Below are positions 1-6,784 of a stretch of DNA of 14,923 bases, one piece after another. The notes under the pieces are model-generated. The model was not told where the DNA came from and made no database searches. It saw only the letters and a program-made list of their open reading frames with translations. Positions within the stretch are counted from its first letter, which is position 1. The number at the start of each line of letters is the position of its first letter. Source of the DNA: CBDVBD01 sp965372135 (GTDB lineage: Bacteria > Electryoneota > RPQS01 > CBDVBD01). The translations under genes were made by a program, and so were the position numbers. The stretch is from positions 1 to 14,923 of the forward strand of contig CBDVBD010000074.1 in the NCBI GenBank assembly GCA_965372135.1, given 5' to 3'.

Positions 1-116
1 AAATGGTACGGAAACATATCGGAATTGATACACAATAGAAATATATAAAATATGCCAAAGAAAGAATTAAAAAAGAGCTTGATCAAATGACTCTTAAAAT
101 GGATTCACAAACTTAA
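1..116 (+). pseudogene. Possible 3' end of an upstream gene, frame broken
   Basis: From base 1, frame 1 reads about 15 codons (KWYGNISELIHNRNI) to a TAA at 46-48. From position 39, frame 3 reads a lysine-rich, helix-like tail (KYIKYAKERIKKEL, ending MDSQT) to a TAA at 114-116. Joining the two with a one-base shift near position 38 would give a plausible continuous C-terminus. The tail stops 13 bases before the next start codon, as in a tight gene pair. If the neighbour is a restriction nuclease, this could be the end of its partner methyltransferase, but nothing in these 116 bases shows that. The call is tentative because so little is in the window, and the break could be a sequencing error. 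Confidence 0.3.
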
Positions 117-129
117 AGGATTTATTAGA

Positions 130-1302
130 ATGGAGACGAGTAGTAGTAATCTTCAACTTCAAGGCTTCATACCGGAAATAAATTATACTCCGACGTTAGT
201 GAAAGACCTTGAAATATTTGATGAATCAGTTTTTTCAACAGGTTTATTAGCACAGAAGGCTTCTGTTATTCTCAGATTTAAAGGAGATGAATATGGTTTC
301 AGTCAGTGGGTTTCACCTAAAAGGACAAGAAGTTATCCATATTCAAGAGTTTATGACACCTTTGTTAAGAAAAATCGCATCACTATCATTCCTTTTGTAA
401 AAGACGAAGGATTTGATGGTGATAGAGATTTTATTCAATGGGATACCGTTTCATTGATGAGTCTTTTAAATGTGAATGTAATTGTGGCTTATTACAAATC
501 AGCAGTAAGGAATAAGAATTATTCCAATAAAATAACTAATCAAGTCTACGATTATGATTATATCAAAGGTCAGATAGATGAATTAGTTAACTATCAATCA
601 AGCGCCTTGCACTGGAATTTACACCAGATGGATAATCTATTGTCTGTTGCTGAAAAGAGTAAAAAGGCATATAATTCTATTTCACAACAACTTGACGTAA
701 GAATGCACAGCGATAATGGAATTGATGGTAGGATTCAAGTTATTAGAAGCAGTGTGCATAAATTTCGAGAACTCTCGAGAGAATTAGCAGAACAAGCACA
801 AACCCGTGAGACTCGAACAATACAGCCTAAAGAGAGTGTAATAGAAGACAAAGCTGAAATAACACTGAAAAATTTCTTAGGTGGATTCTATTTCTTAACG
901 GTTGATGAATATAAAATGATCGATGAAACAATTTTCCTTATTGAGAAAAAGCATAGTGATCAAAAACTCATTCCAAGCATAAATGATGTCAAGGACGGTT
1001 TTATCAAAATGGCTCTTTTTGCAAATATTTCCGACCTGAAGCATGACAACACAAAACTGAATCATAAATCTGTTGTTGGTTTAACTTCTTCCAATTTCAG
1101 AGGATATTGCCATAGCTCAATGAGCAATAAAGAAATTGAGGAAGTTTTAAGTAAAAATGACTTTTCAGCTAAACAGGCAAATTCTGTTAAATCATTTATA
1201 AGAGAAGCCAGACAAAATGATTTTCTATTATTTTTAATGGATTCAAATAAGAATGAATATCAACAGGAAATTCTGGTTCAGTTTTTAAAGAATGACTTCT
1301 AA
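130..1302 (+). CDS. Putative PD-(D/E)XK-type restriction endonuclease-like protein
   Basis: A 390-residue cytosolic protein with no signal peptide or membrane segment. The N-terminal half has a conserved-looking block at residues 44-121, with FKGDEYGFSQWVSPKRTR and then DGDRDFIQWDTVSLM followed by a hydrophobic strand. The middle (150-225) is helical and charged. The part that suggests a nuclease is residues 259-300: Asp259 or Asp265, a strand ending in Glu272-Lys-Lys274, then IPSINDVKDGFIKM. An acidic residue, an ExK strand end and a following helix rich in D/K resemble the active site of PD-(D/E)XK type II restriction enzymes. The start at 130 is preceded by AAAGGA about 9 bases upstream. 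No methyltransferase is visible, although one could lie off the left edge. The gene is AT-rich compared with everything right of 1660, which fits lateral transfer. The function is inferred from motifs only. Confidence 0.5.
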   Translation: METSSSNLQLQGFIPEINYTPTLVKDLEIFDESVFSTGLLAQKASVILRFKGDEYGFSQWVSPKRTRSYPYSRVYDTFVKKNRITIIPFVKDEGFDGDRDFIQWDTVSLMSLLNVNVIVAYYKSAVRNKNYSNKITNQVYDYDYIKGQIDELVNYQSSALHWNLHQMDNLLSVAEKSKKAYNSISQQLDVRMHSDNGIDGRIQVIRSSVHKFRELSRELAEQAQTRETRTIQPKESVIEDKAEITLKNFLGGFYFLTVDEYKMIDETIFLIEKKHSDQKLIPSINDVKDGFIKMALFANISDLKHDNTKLNHKSVVGLTSSNFRGYCHSSMSNKEIEEVLSKNDFSAKQANSVKSFIREARQNDFLLFLMDSNKNEYQQEILVQFLKNDF

Positions 1303-1325
1303 TCTTCTACCCTACTTCACCAAAT

Positions 1326-1356
1326 CCATGGGCGCAGTAAATCGCGCCGCTCATGG
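1326..1356. other. Imperfect hairpin downstream of the nuclease-like gene
   Basis: CCATGGGCG at 1326-1334 pairs with CGCTCATGG at 1348-1356 (9 bp including one G-U), with a 13-base loop. An alternative inner stem, GGCGC with GCGCC (1331-1335 and 1344-1348), excludes the outer fold. It begins 24 bases after the stop codon at 1302 and is a GC-rich island in AT-rich DNA. No T-run follows, so it is a poor intrinsic terminator. It may be an mRNA 3'-end structure or part of the leader of the RRM gene that starts at 1465. Apart from the hairpin, I see no gene in 1303-1464. Confidence 0.4.
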
Positions 1357-1464
1357 TTATCGTTATCCTTAAAAACCAAAAATATAAGAAGGCGGATAAA
1401 ATATCATAAAAAAATAACTCGGACAAATCAAATCAATACAAAAAACTCTAAAGGAAAAAACAGA

Positions 1465-1632
1465 ATGAACATTTACATAGGAAACTCATCCTCCGGTACC
1501 AACGAAGATGGTTTAAGACATGCATTTGAAGCTTATGGTCAAGTCGAAACTGTTAAGATCATCTAGGATAGGTACACTGGAGAATCGAGAGGATTTGCCT
1601 TTATAGAAATGCCAATAAAAAGTGAAGCCTAA
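1465..1632 (+). pseudogene. Decayed RRM-type RNA-binding protein gene, in-frame stop and truncated
   Basis: From ATG 1465 the frame reads MNIYIGNSSSGTNEDGL, then RHAFEAYGQVETVKII, a TAG at 1564-1566, then DRYTGESRGFAFIEM, PIKSEA and TAA at 1630-1632. This is the first two thirds of a small bacterial RNA-recognition-motif protein. The RNP2 strand (IYIGN) and the RNP1 strand (RGFAFIEM) are recognisable and in the same frame. In this family the residue after 'II' is usually Lys, so TAG is probably one base change from AAG. The usual C-terminal part of the RRM (last helix and strand) and the glycine-rich or basic tail are missing. The frame instead runs into the terminator hairpin at 1624-1653. 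A weak purine-rich AAAGGA lies about 10 bases before the ATG. Intact relatives are cold-responsive RNA-binding proteins; this copy is very probably dead. Confidence 0.75.
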
Positions 1633-1653
1633 TACGAATCTGTATTAGGCTTC
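1624..1653. terminator. Bidirectional intrinsic terminator between convergent genes
   Basis: GAAGCCTAATAC at 1624-1635 and GTATTAGGCTTC at 1642-1653 form a perfect 12-bp stem with a 6-base loop. Read on the - strand, the stem is followed by ACTTTTTATT, a good intrinsic terminator 41 bases after the coaE stop. Read on the + strand, it is followed by TTCATTATAAT, a weaker T-rich tract that would serve the RRM gene. The last codons of the RRM remnant lie inside the left arm. Confidence 0.75.
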
Positions 1654-1693
1654 TTCATTATAATGTGTCTGGTGTGGCACCGGATTGGACTTT

Positions 1694-2284
1694 TTAATAG
1701 TTTAAGTGTGTATTCCAGAAATCGTGGGCTTTTTGATGCAGTTCTTCTAGGTTGCCGTCGTTGTGGATTACTACATTGGCACGTCGAGCTTTTTCTTCGG
1801 GGGGAATCTGGGAAGCGAAACGGTGTTCCATCTGAATGGGATCGAAGCCGTCGCGTTGCGTTAAAATCTCTTTGACAAAATCTTTTGATGCCAACACAAC
1901 CACCACCAAATCGAAATCGTTTTCAATTCCCCATTCGTAGATCATGGCAGCGTCCACCACCACATGTTGGTGGTCATGTTGCAGAGCAACCACATCCAGC
2001 CACAATAGGCGATAAATCTCAGGGAAGATGCGCGCGTCTAACCATTTTTTCGCTTCCGGATCGGAAAAGACGATGTCGCCCAAGGCTTGACGGATAAGAC
2101 CGCCTTGTGCATCGAACACCTGATCCCCGAAGCGTTCCCGTATGGCAGGCAATAAAGCGGGATCATATTCTAAAGCGCGGCGACCCAGTTCGTCGCCCAC
2201 GATAACGCCTGCACCTAATTCCTGTAAGATGCGGCAAAATTCCGATTTACCGCTCCCGATTCCGCCTGTGACTGTAAGGATCAT
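1694..2284 (-). CDS. coaE: Dephospho-CoA kinase
   Basis: Catalyses the last step of coenzyme A synthesis, ATP-dependent phosphorylation of the 3'-hydroxyl of dephospho-CoA, in the cytosol. The 196-residue length is normal for the family. The Walker A loop GGIGSGKS is at residues 7-14 directly after the first strand (ILTVT). The usual 'V-I-x-x-D' follows as VIVGDELGRRAL at 27-38. The middle has the typical FxDxGGLIRQALGDIVFSDP stretch, where other members have 'G.LDR..LG..VF.'. The LID-like region around QRDGFDPIQMEHRFASQIPPEEKARRA and the downstream ANVVIHNDG strand match the C-terminal half of the family. The start ATG at 2284 puts the P-loop where expected, but there is no Shine-Dalgarno sequence, because an 8-bp tandem repeat occupies that position. 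It ends just before the bidirectional terminator. Confidence 0.93.
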   Translation of the reverse strand: MILTVTGGIGSGKSEFCRILQELGAGVIVGDELGRRALEYDPALLPAIRERFGDQVFDAQGGLIRQALGDIVFSDPEAKKWLDARIFPEIYRLLWLDVVALQHDHQHVVVDAAMIYEWGIENDFDLVVVVLASKDFVKEILTQRDGFDPIQMEHRFASQIPPEEKARRANVVIHNDGNLEELHQKAHDFWNTHLNY

Positions 2285-2288
2285 AAGA

Positions 2289-2328
2289 AGTTAGCAAGTT
2301 ATCAAGTCGGCAAGTTGACAAGTTGTTC
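2289..2328. repeat. Five-unit 8-bp tandem repeat (AGTTNNCA) abutting the coaE start
   Basis: Five units follow each other in strict 8-base register: AGTTAGCA, AGTTATCA, AGTCGGCA, AGTTGACA and AGTTGTTC. The shared pattern is AGTTnnCA, with variable fifth and sixth bases. On the coaE strand it reads as repeated TGnnAACT ending four bases before the ATG, in place of a ribosome binding site. Its origin is not evident. It may be a dispersed element or a slippage-prone microsatellite. Confidence 0.7.
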
Positions 2329-2369
2329 TGTCAGGTGAAGACAGTCTGTCCGATAACAGCCAAATCGTG

Positions 2370-2433
2370 CTGGCAGACGCCCTCGTCTGCCAGTTAAGTT
2401 ATTGTTATTCCGTCACACGAGGGCGTGTGACGG
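2370..2433. repeat. Two perfect hairpins with mutually complementary loops (REP-like pair)
   Basis: Hairpin 1 at 2370-2393 is CTGGCAGACG, a CCCT loop, then CGTCTGCCAG (10-bp stem). Hairpin 2 at 2410-2433 is CCGTCACAC, a GAGGGC loop, then GTGTGACGG (9-bp stem). The central ACGCCCTCGT (2377-2386) of the first is the exact reverse complement of ACGAGGGCGT in the second (2417-2426), so the loops can pair with each other. The pair sits 51 bases downstream of the S8 protease stop and may stabilise its mRNA 3' end or stop transcription before coaE. No long T-run follows either stem. The design is that of repetitive extragenic palindromes, but repetition elsewhere in the genome cannot be seen from here. 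Confidence 0.65.
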
Positions 2434-2483
2434 CACCTAAAGTTGAATTCTCAGACATTCTGTGGAGAGTCGACACCACAAAG

Positions 2484-5400
2484 TTAGCGCAGGATGGCGA
2501 ATTTGCCTCGTTTCTTTTGGGTGCCGTTGGTGATGTAATATAGATAAATGCCGGATGCGACACGGTCGCCATCCATATTTTTTAGATCCCAGCGGACACC
2601 GCCGTCGCCGTCATTTTCAACCAAAGTCCGCACCAGACGCCCATTCACGGTCATGATGTTCACGGTTGCTTCGCGAGTCAGCCCGGCAATAATCACCGCC
2701 TCCTCCCCATCGGGACCGATACCTTCATAGGGATTGGGATACACATATACGTTGTCCAAGTTGCCGGAATACGCCTGCAGTACGGCGGAATTGTGCAAGG
2801 TGTCGATGGGATTGCCGTTGCTGTCAAACAGGTTCCAAGCGCTGACCGTAAAAGACCTACCCACGGCGCCGATGGGAACGGATTTATCCAATTTTAGCAG
2901 CACCGATTGCGGGGTATCGTGGTATGCGGCTAATACTTCTCCCATGGGATCCAAGCGATAGTTAGCAGCATTATTGATCGACGTCGGGTTCATGGGTGCG
3001 GAAAATTCCAGGGTGATTCCGCCTGATCCGAGCAAGGTAGCTCGGGTCAAATAGGGTAGATTTATGGTGTCAATCACCACAGTGAAGGTAGCGATACGAT
3101 GGTCGTCGGCGATTAATGATCCCTGACGATCCCACAGGTCTTCCATTTCGACCGAATACGACCCTTCCTGAATTACTCCATCGAATGCCAATAGCACTTT
3201 CGAACCACTGGCGAAGGGGATGGCGGTTACTGGACTTCCGATACCCTGGATGGCGTAGTGTCCGGTGTATAGCAAGCTCTGGTCCATGGGCTCGTTGAAG
3301 GTGACGGTTACAAAGTGTGGAGATGTATAATCCGCCTGCGGGAATGCTTTGGGACGAGTATTTGGGATACCCACCACCTCCAGGGACAGGGGACTTACAG
3401 GATTGGGAAATGCAGTGTCGATGGTGTGTACTGCGTAGTGATATTCGATGTCACGGGTCACCGCACTGTCCATAAATACGGTGTCATTTAATACGTAATA
3501 CTGGGTAAAACCTCCGCTGCCTATCGCTCGGTCAACCTGGTAGGAATCGGCTCCGGCTTGGGATAGCCAGGATAAAGTGATGGCGACTGTATCGATCGGG
3601 ACAGCCCGAACACCGGATGGAGCCGGGGGACGATCGGGATCGATACCGTAAGCGACCATTTCGGTGCCGGTGTTAAATATGAATTCTTGGGCGCCGTCTA
3701 AATCGAAATCCATCACCAGCGCTAAGTTGCTTTCGCATAAGGGATAGTACCAGATGGGCTCGTATTCTCCGGTGGCAGCATTGTAGTCGATGATATAGAA
3801 GTCCGGGTACAGACATAGCAGTATTTCCTCATCTCCGTCACCGTCAAGGTCGCCGGAACTAACGCCTTCATCGTAATCTGTAGGATGTTCGGCACCGAAG
3901 AATATCAGAGTATCCACCGGGATGTAATTATTGTCACCCTCCACATCGTAACACACGAAAAACCAGCGTTTAGCACTGAATTCGCTTTCCAATCCGCCCC
4001 CGTACGTCCAACAGCCGGCGATAAATTCATTGCCGCTGTCGCCGTCAAAATCACCGATGGTCATCCAATTAGTAGCATCCGGCAACGGCAGGGAATCAGT
4101 CCAGGTAAAGTCGAACAAGCCGGAACCTTGGTGTTCATAGATCAATATATTACCGTCGTAGTCGCCGAACAAAGCTTCCACCATACCGTCACCGTCGATA
4201 TCGTCGATCTCGATTTGGGGTTTGCCCAGCCGGTTGTCGCCGCCAGTATCATTGGTCAAGGAATCGATCGTCTCAAGCTCGCCATCGCCTAAGTGCCTGT
4301 ATACAATGTAGGTACGGTCACGCCGCAGGATCATCTCTCCATAACCGTCACCTGGGTCCAGGTCCAGCAGACTGGCTCCATAGACGTTAGTGGTGTCGCG
4401 CATTATCAAGTTGTTGGGAAATCCGCCGGGTTCGGTGGCTTCGAAGACATAAGTGGTGCCGTAAGCGCGTCCCATCAGTTCCAATTTACCATCCCCATCG
4501 CTGTCCCCGACATCCTGAGGAATAACCAATATGTAATTGGAATTCACGTCCATAAAACCGGAAGTGGTGGCTTCATAGATTTTCAGGGTGTCGAAAAAGG
4601 CATTAGTGTATTTATTCAGGATAACTTCCGGTAAGCCGTCGCCGTCGAAATCGGTGTCCTTGTATAGGAAATAACCGGGGGGCAGACCGACTTCGTGTTG
4701 CACGAACATGTTGCGATGGAAGGCGGGTTGCGTCAATGATAAGTCGGTATAGACTTCGCTGGTATCGGTTAGATCGGCACGGTTGGTCACGGTGATATAG
4801 TATTCGAATTCACCCATGAAATCGGATTGGCTGAACAAAATGCGATGGTGGGTGGTTTCGTAGCCCAAACTGTAGGCACCATAGGGCTGCTGGGACCCTA
4901 AAGGACGCAGGTGTACAAAGCCCGAGGTAATGTCATCGGTTTCGAACTCCAGCAAGCCCGCCCAGTGATCCCCGTCGATCATGGGAGTCATGATGCGGTT
5001 GGATATTTCCGGCGGGGTCAAATCGTACAGGATACGTACATGGTCAGCCAGGGTTGTGGAATCGGTCAGTTTGACCTGCAGTCTTATGGAGATGATGGTA
5101 TCAGGGCTTTGCGGTATATAGAATATTCCCAACGTATCGTTGACGACTTGATAGGGTTGGGGTTCCGGCAGGATGGGAATCCAACCGTTTTGCGATTCCA
5201 AGGGAGTACGACCGTAACCCCAGTACAGTTGGTACGAGCTAAAGGCGGTGCCGGCGGCGGTGCCGATGATGGGTAAGAAGCTGGTGCTGAAACCGTAATC
5301 CGTTGGGGGATGAGTGATTCGAACTTCCACCTCTGGACCGATTGCAGCGGATTGTACTGCTTGTAATAGGTTAACTTTGCCGTGACCGTAGAAAATATCC

Positions 5401-6731
5401 CAGCCTGGAGAACCCAGATCATCGGCGGTATCGCTCAATATGTTACGCACCTGTTCTGGGTCCAAATCAGGATTGACGGACAGGATTAAGCCAACGGCAC
5501 CGGTAACTACCGGTGTGGAAAATGAGGTACCATCGCCGGAATTGTAGAACAGCCCCCATTGATTACCCATCAAGGGTGAATACATGTCAACGCCCGGTGC
5601 AACCAAATCTAATGTAGTTCCGATATTGGAAAAATATGCCCACGTGTTGTCAAGTCTTGTAGCGCCGACACAGATAGTTTGGTCGTATCCGGAAGGGTAA
5701 TGGATTTGGTCCGATCCGTGGTTACCTGCCGAGCACACCATGATCAACCCTTCCTGGTAAGCGTACTGCACGATTTCGCGCAGCAACGGCGATACTAATT
5801 CGTCCCCGAAACTCATATTCACGGCTCGAACACCCATAATCAATGAGTATAAAATCGCTGCGGCGACATCATCTTCCTGCAGGAACCCTTCGGAATTACC
5901 GGCGCGTAATCCCAATAATCGACAACCGTAGGCGACTCCCGCGGTACCCCATAAGTTATCGCCTTCCGCTAACACAATACCGGCAACGGAAGTGCCGTGT
6001 CCCATTTCATCGCTGGGATCGTTATCCCTAACCAGGAAATCACCCCAAGCCGGGAAAGGGGGTGCGTCGGTAAAGTCCCAGCCGATGACATCGTCGATGT
6101 ACCCATTGCCGTCATCATCGATTCCGTTGTTGTCAAGGCTGTCAAGGATTCCGTTCCCGTTAATGTCTTCTGCTTCATTGATGACCATGATGTTTATCAT
6201 GTCCGGATGGTCCCATTGGATGCCGGTATCGATCACACCCAGAATCACCGATGGGTCACCGGTGGCGACATCCCAGGCTTCGAAAGCCTGTATGTTTTCT
6301 AAATACCACTGTTCGCTTAAGGAACTGTCATTGGGTTGGTAGTTGGTTTGGAATACATGATTGGGCTGTGCCCACACTACGCCAGGAGTACGTTGGAAAT
6401 CCTCGGCAGCCTGTTCCGGATTCCAAGATTCACTGGTTCTGAGGATCATCACTTCCCCCCAATCCCCAGTGGCTTGGTAGAATTCCTCGGATAGTCTTAC
6501 GGCGTCAGTTACGCGGTACTGTTCTAATTTCCGGTCGATATCTTCTGACCCGAACCGGACACCTTGTGTGGTCTTCACCGGATTCAATGGCTCAGTCAAC
6601 CGGATGATGATTTCACCGGGAATATTACCCTTGCTGTAGGTAGCTGCATTGGCGGGACTAAAGGATAGTAAGGAAAGCACACAAATGGTTAGTACGATGG
6701 TGGTGCAGGTCTGGATGCGCTGTGTGTGCAT
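2484..6731 (-). CDS. Secreted S8 (subtilisin-family) protease with FG-GAP-type repeats, FN3-like and C-terminal sorting domains
   Basis: A secreted serine endopeptidase of about 1,415 residues. Numbering from the ATG at 6731, residues 1-29 are a signal peptide ending in ANA. Residues 35-130 look like an inhibitory propeptide (GEIIIRL through GVVWAQPNH). The S8 catalytic domain spans about 140-465, with Asp168 (VIDTGIQ), His245 (GHGTSVAG), oxyanion Asn337 (SAGN) and Ser403 (GTSFSTP). An Asp/Asn-rich insert (NNGIDDDGNGYID) precedes the His, as in many metal-stabilised secreted members. Six DxDxDG-type segments at about 690-1010 suggest a calcium-binding FG-GAP-like propeller. An FN3-like module lies near 1035-1115 and two Ig-like modules ('VTVTFNEPMD', 'GGITLEFSAPMN') near 1130-1320. 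The last 90 residues (YVYPNPYEG to GIYLYYI) resemble FlgD-like or type IX sorting domains of FCB bacteria. An in-frame ATG at 6776 exists, but only 6731 has a Shine-Dalgarno and gives a clean signal peptide. Confidence 0.93.
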   Translation of the reverse strand: MHTQRIQTCTTIVLTICVLSLLSFSPANAATYSKGNIPGEIIIRLTEPLNPVKTTQGVRFGSEDIDRKLEQYRVTDAVRLSEEFYQATGDWGEVMILRTSESWNPEQAAEDFQRTPGVVWAQPNHVFQTNYQPNDSSLSEQWYLENIQAFEAWDVATGDPSVILGVIDTGIQWDHPDMINIMVINEAEDINGNGILDSLDNNGIDDDGNGYIDDVIGWDFTDAPPFPAWGDFLVRDNDPSDEMGHGTSVAGIVLAEGDNLWGTAGVAYGCRLLGLRAGNSEGFLQEDDVAAAILYSLIMGVRAVNMSFGDELVSPLLREIVQYAYQEGLIMVCSAGNHGSDQIHYPSGYDQTICVGATRLDNTWAYFSNIGTTLDLVAPGVDMYSPLMGNQWGLFYNSGDGTSFSTPVVTGAVGLILSVNPDLDPEQVRNILSDTADDLGSPGWDIFYGHGKVNLLQAVQSAAIGPEVEVRITHPPTDYGFSTSFLPIIGTAAGTAFSSYQLYWGYGRTPLESQNGWIPILPEPQPYQVVNDTLGIFYIPQSPDTIISIRLQVKLTDSTTLADHVRILYDLTPPEISNRIMTPMIDGDHWAGLLEFETDDITSGFVHLRPLGSQQPYGAYSLGYETTHHRILFSQSDFMGEFEYYITVTNRADLTDTSEVYTDLSLTQPAFHRNMFVQHEVGLPPGYFLYKDTDFDGDGLPEVILNKYTNAFFDTLKIYEATTSGFMDVNSNYILVIPQDVGDSDGDGKLELMGRAYGTTYVFEATEPGGFPNNLIMRDTTNVYGASLLDLDPGDGYGEMILRRDRTYIVYRHLGDGELETIDSLTNDTGGDNRLGKPQIEIDDIDGDGMVEALFGDYDGNILIYEHQGSGLFDFTWTDSLPLPDATNWMTIGDFDGDSGNEFIAGCWTYGGGLESEFSAKRWFFVCYDVEGDNNYIPVDTLIFFGAEHPTDYDEGVSSGDLDGDGDEEILLCLYPDFYIIDYNAATGEYEPIWYYPLCESNLALVMDFDLDGAQEFIFNTGTEMVAYGIDPDRPPAPSGVRAVPIDTVAITLSWLSQAGADSYQVDRAIGSGGFTQYYVLNDTVFMDSAVTRDIEYHYAVHTIDTAFPNPVSPLSLEVVGIPNTRPKAFPQADYTSPHFVTVTFNEPMDQSLLYTGHYAIQGIGSPVTAIPFASGSKVLLAFDGVIQEGSYSVEMEDLWDRQGSLIADDHRIATFTVVIDTINLPYLTRATLLGSGGITLEFSAPMNPTSINNAANYRLDPMGEVLAAYHDTPQSVLLKLDKSVPIGAVGRSFTVSAWNLFDSNGNPIDTLHNSAVLQAYSGNLDNVYVYPNPYEGIGPDGEEAVIIAGLTREATVNIMTVNGRLVRTLVENDGDGGVRWDLKNMDGDRVASGIYLYYITNGTQKKRGKFAILR

Positions 6732-6734
6732 GTA

Positions 6735-6740
6735 TTCCTC
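6735..6740 (-). promoter_or_regulatory. Ribosome binding site that decides the protease start
   Basis: GAGGAA on the - strand ends three bases before the ATG at 6731 (five bases measured from its GAGG core). The competing upstream ATG at 6776 has no purine-rich sequence before it and would put 15 non-signal residues ahead of the signal peptide. Confidence 0.7.
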
Positions 6741-6784
6741 GGTAATTGGTGCTTTCGATGCGTCGATTGCAGCCATATCTATGT

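Noticed and set aside
1326..1376. Integron attC-like site (GC-rich imperfect palindrome followed by GTTATCG)
   Set aside because: The GTTATCG at the right end resembles an attC right box, but no complementary RYYYAAC-type box occurs on the left side, and no integrase or cassette series is visible.
3885..5422. Several open frames on both strands inside the protease gene
   Set aside because: They overlap a gene with continuous domain homology, lack ribosome binding sites and have no family-like sequence. They are shadows of a GC-balanced coding region.
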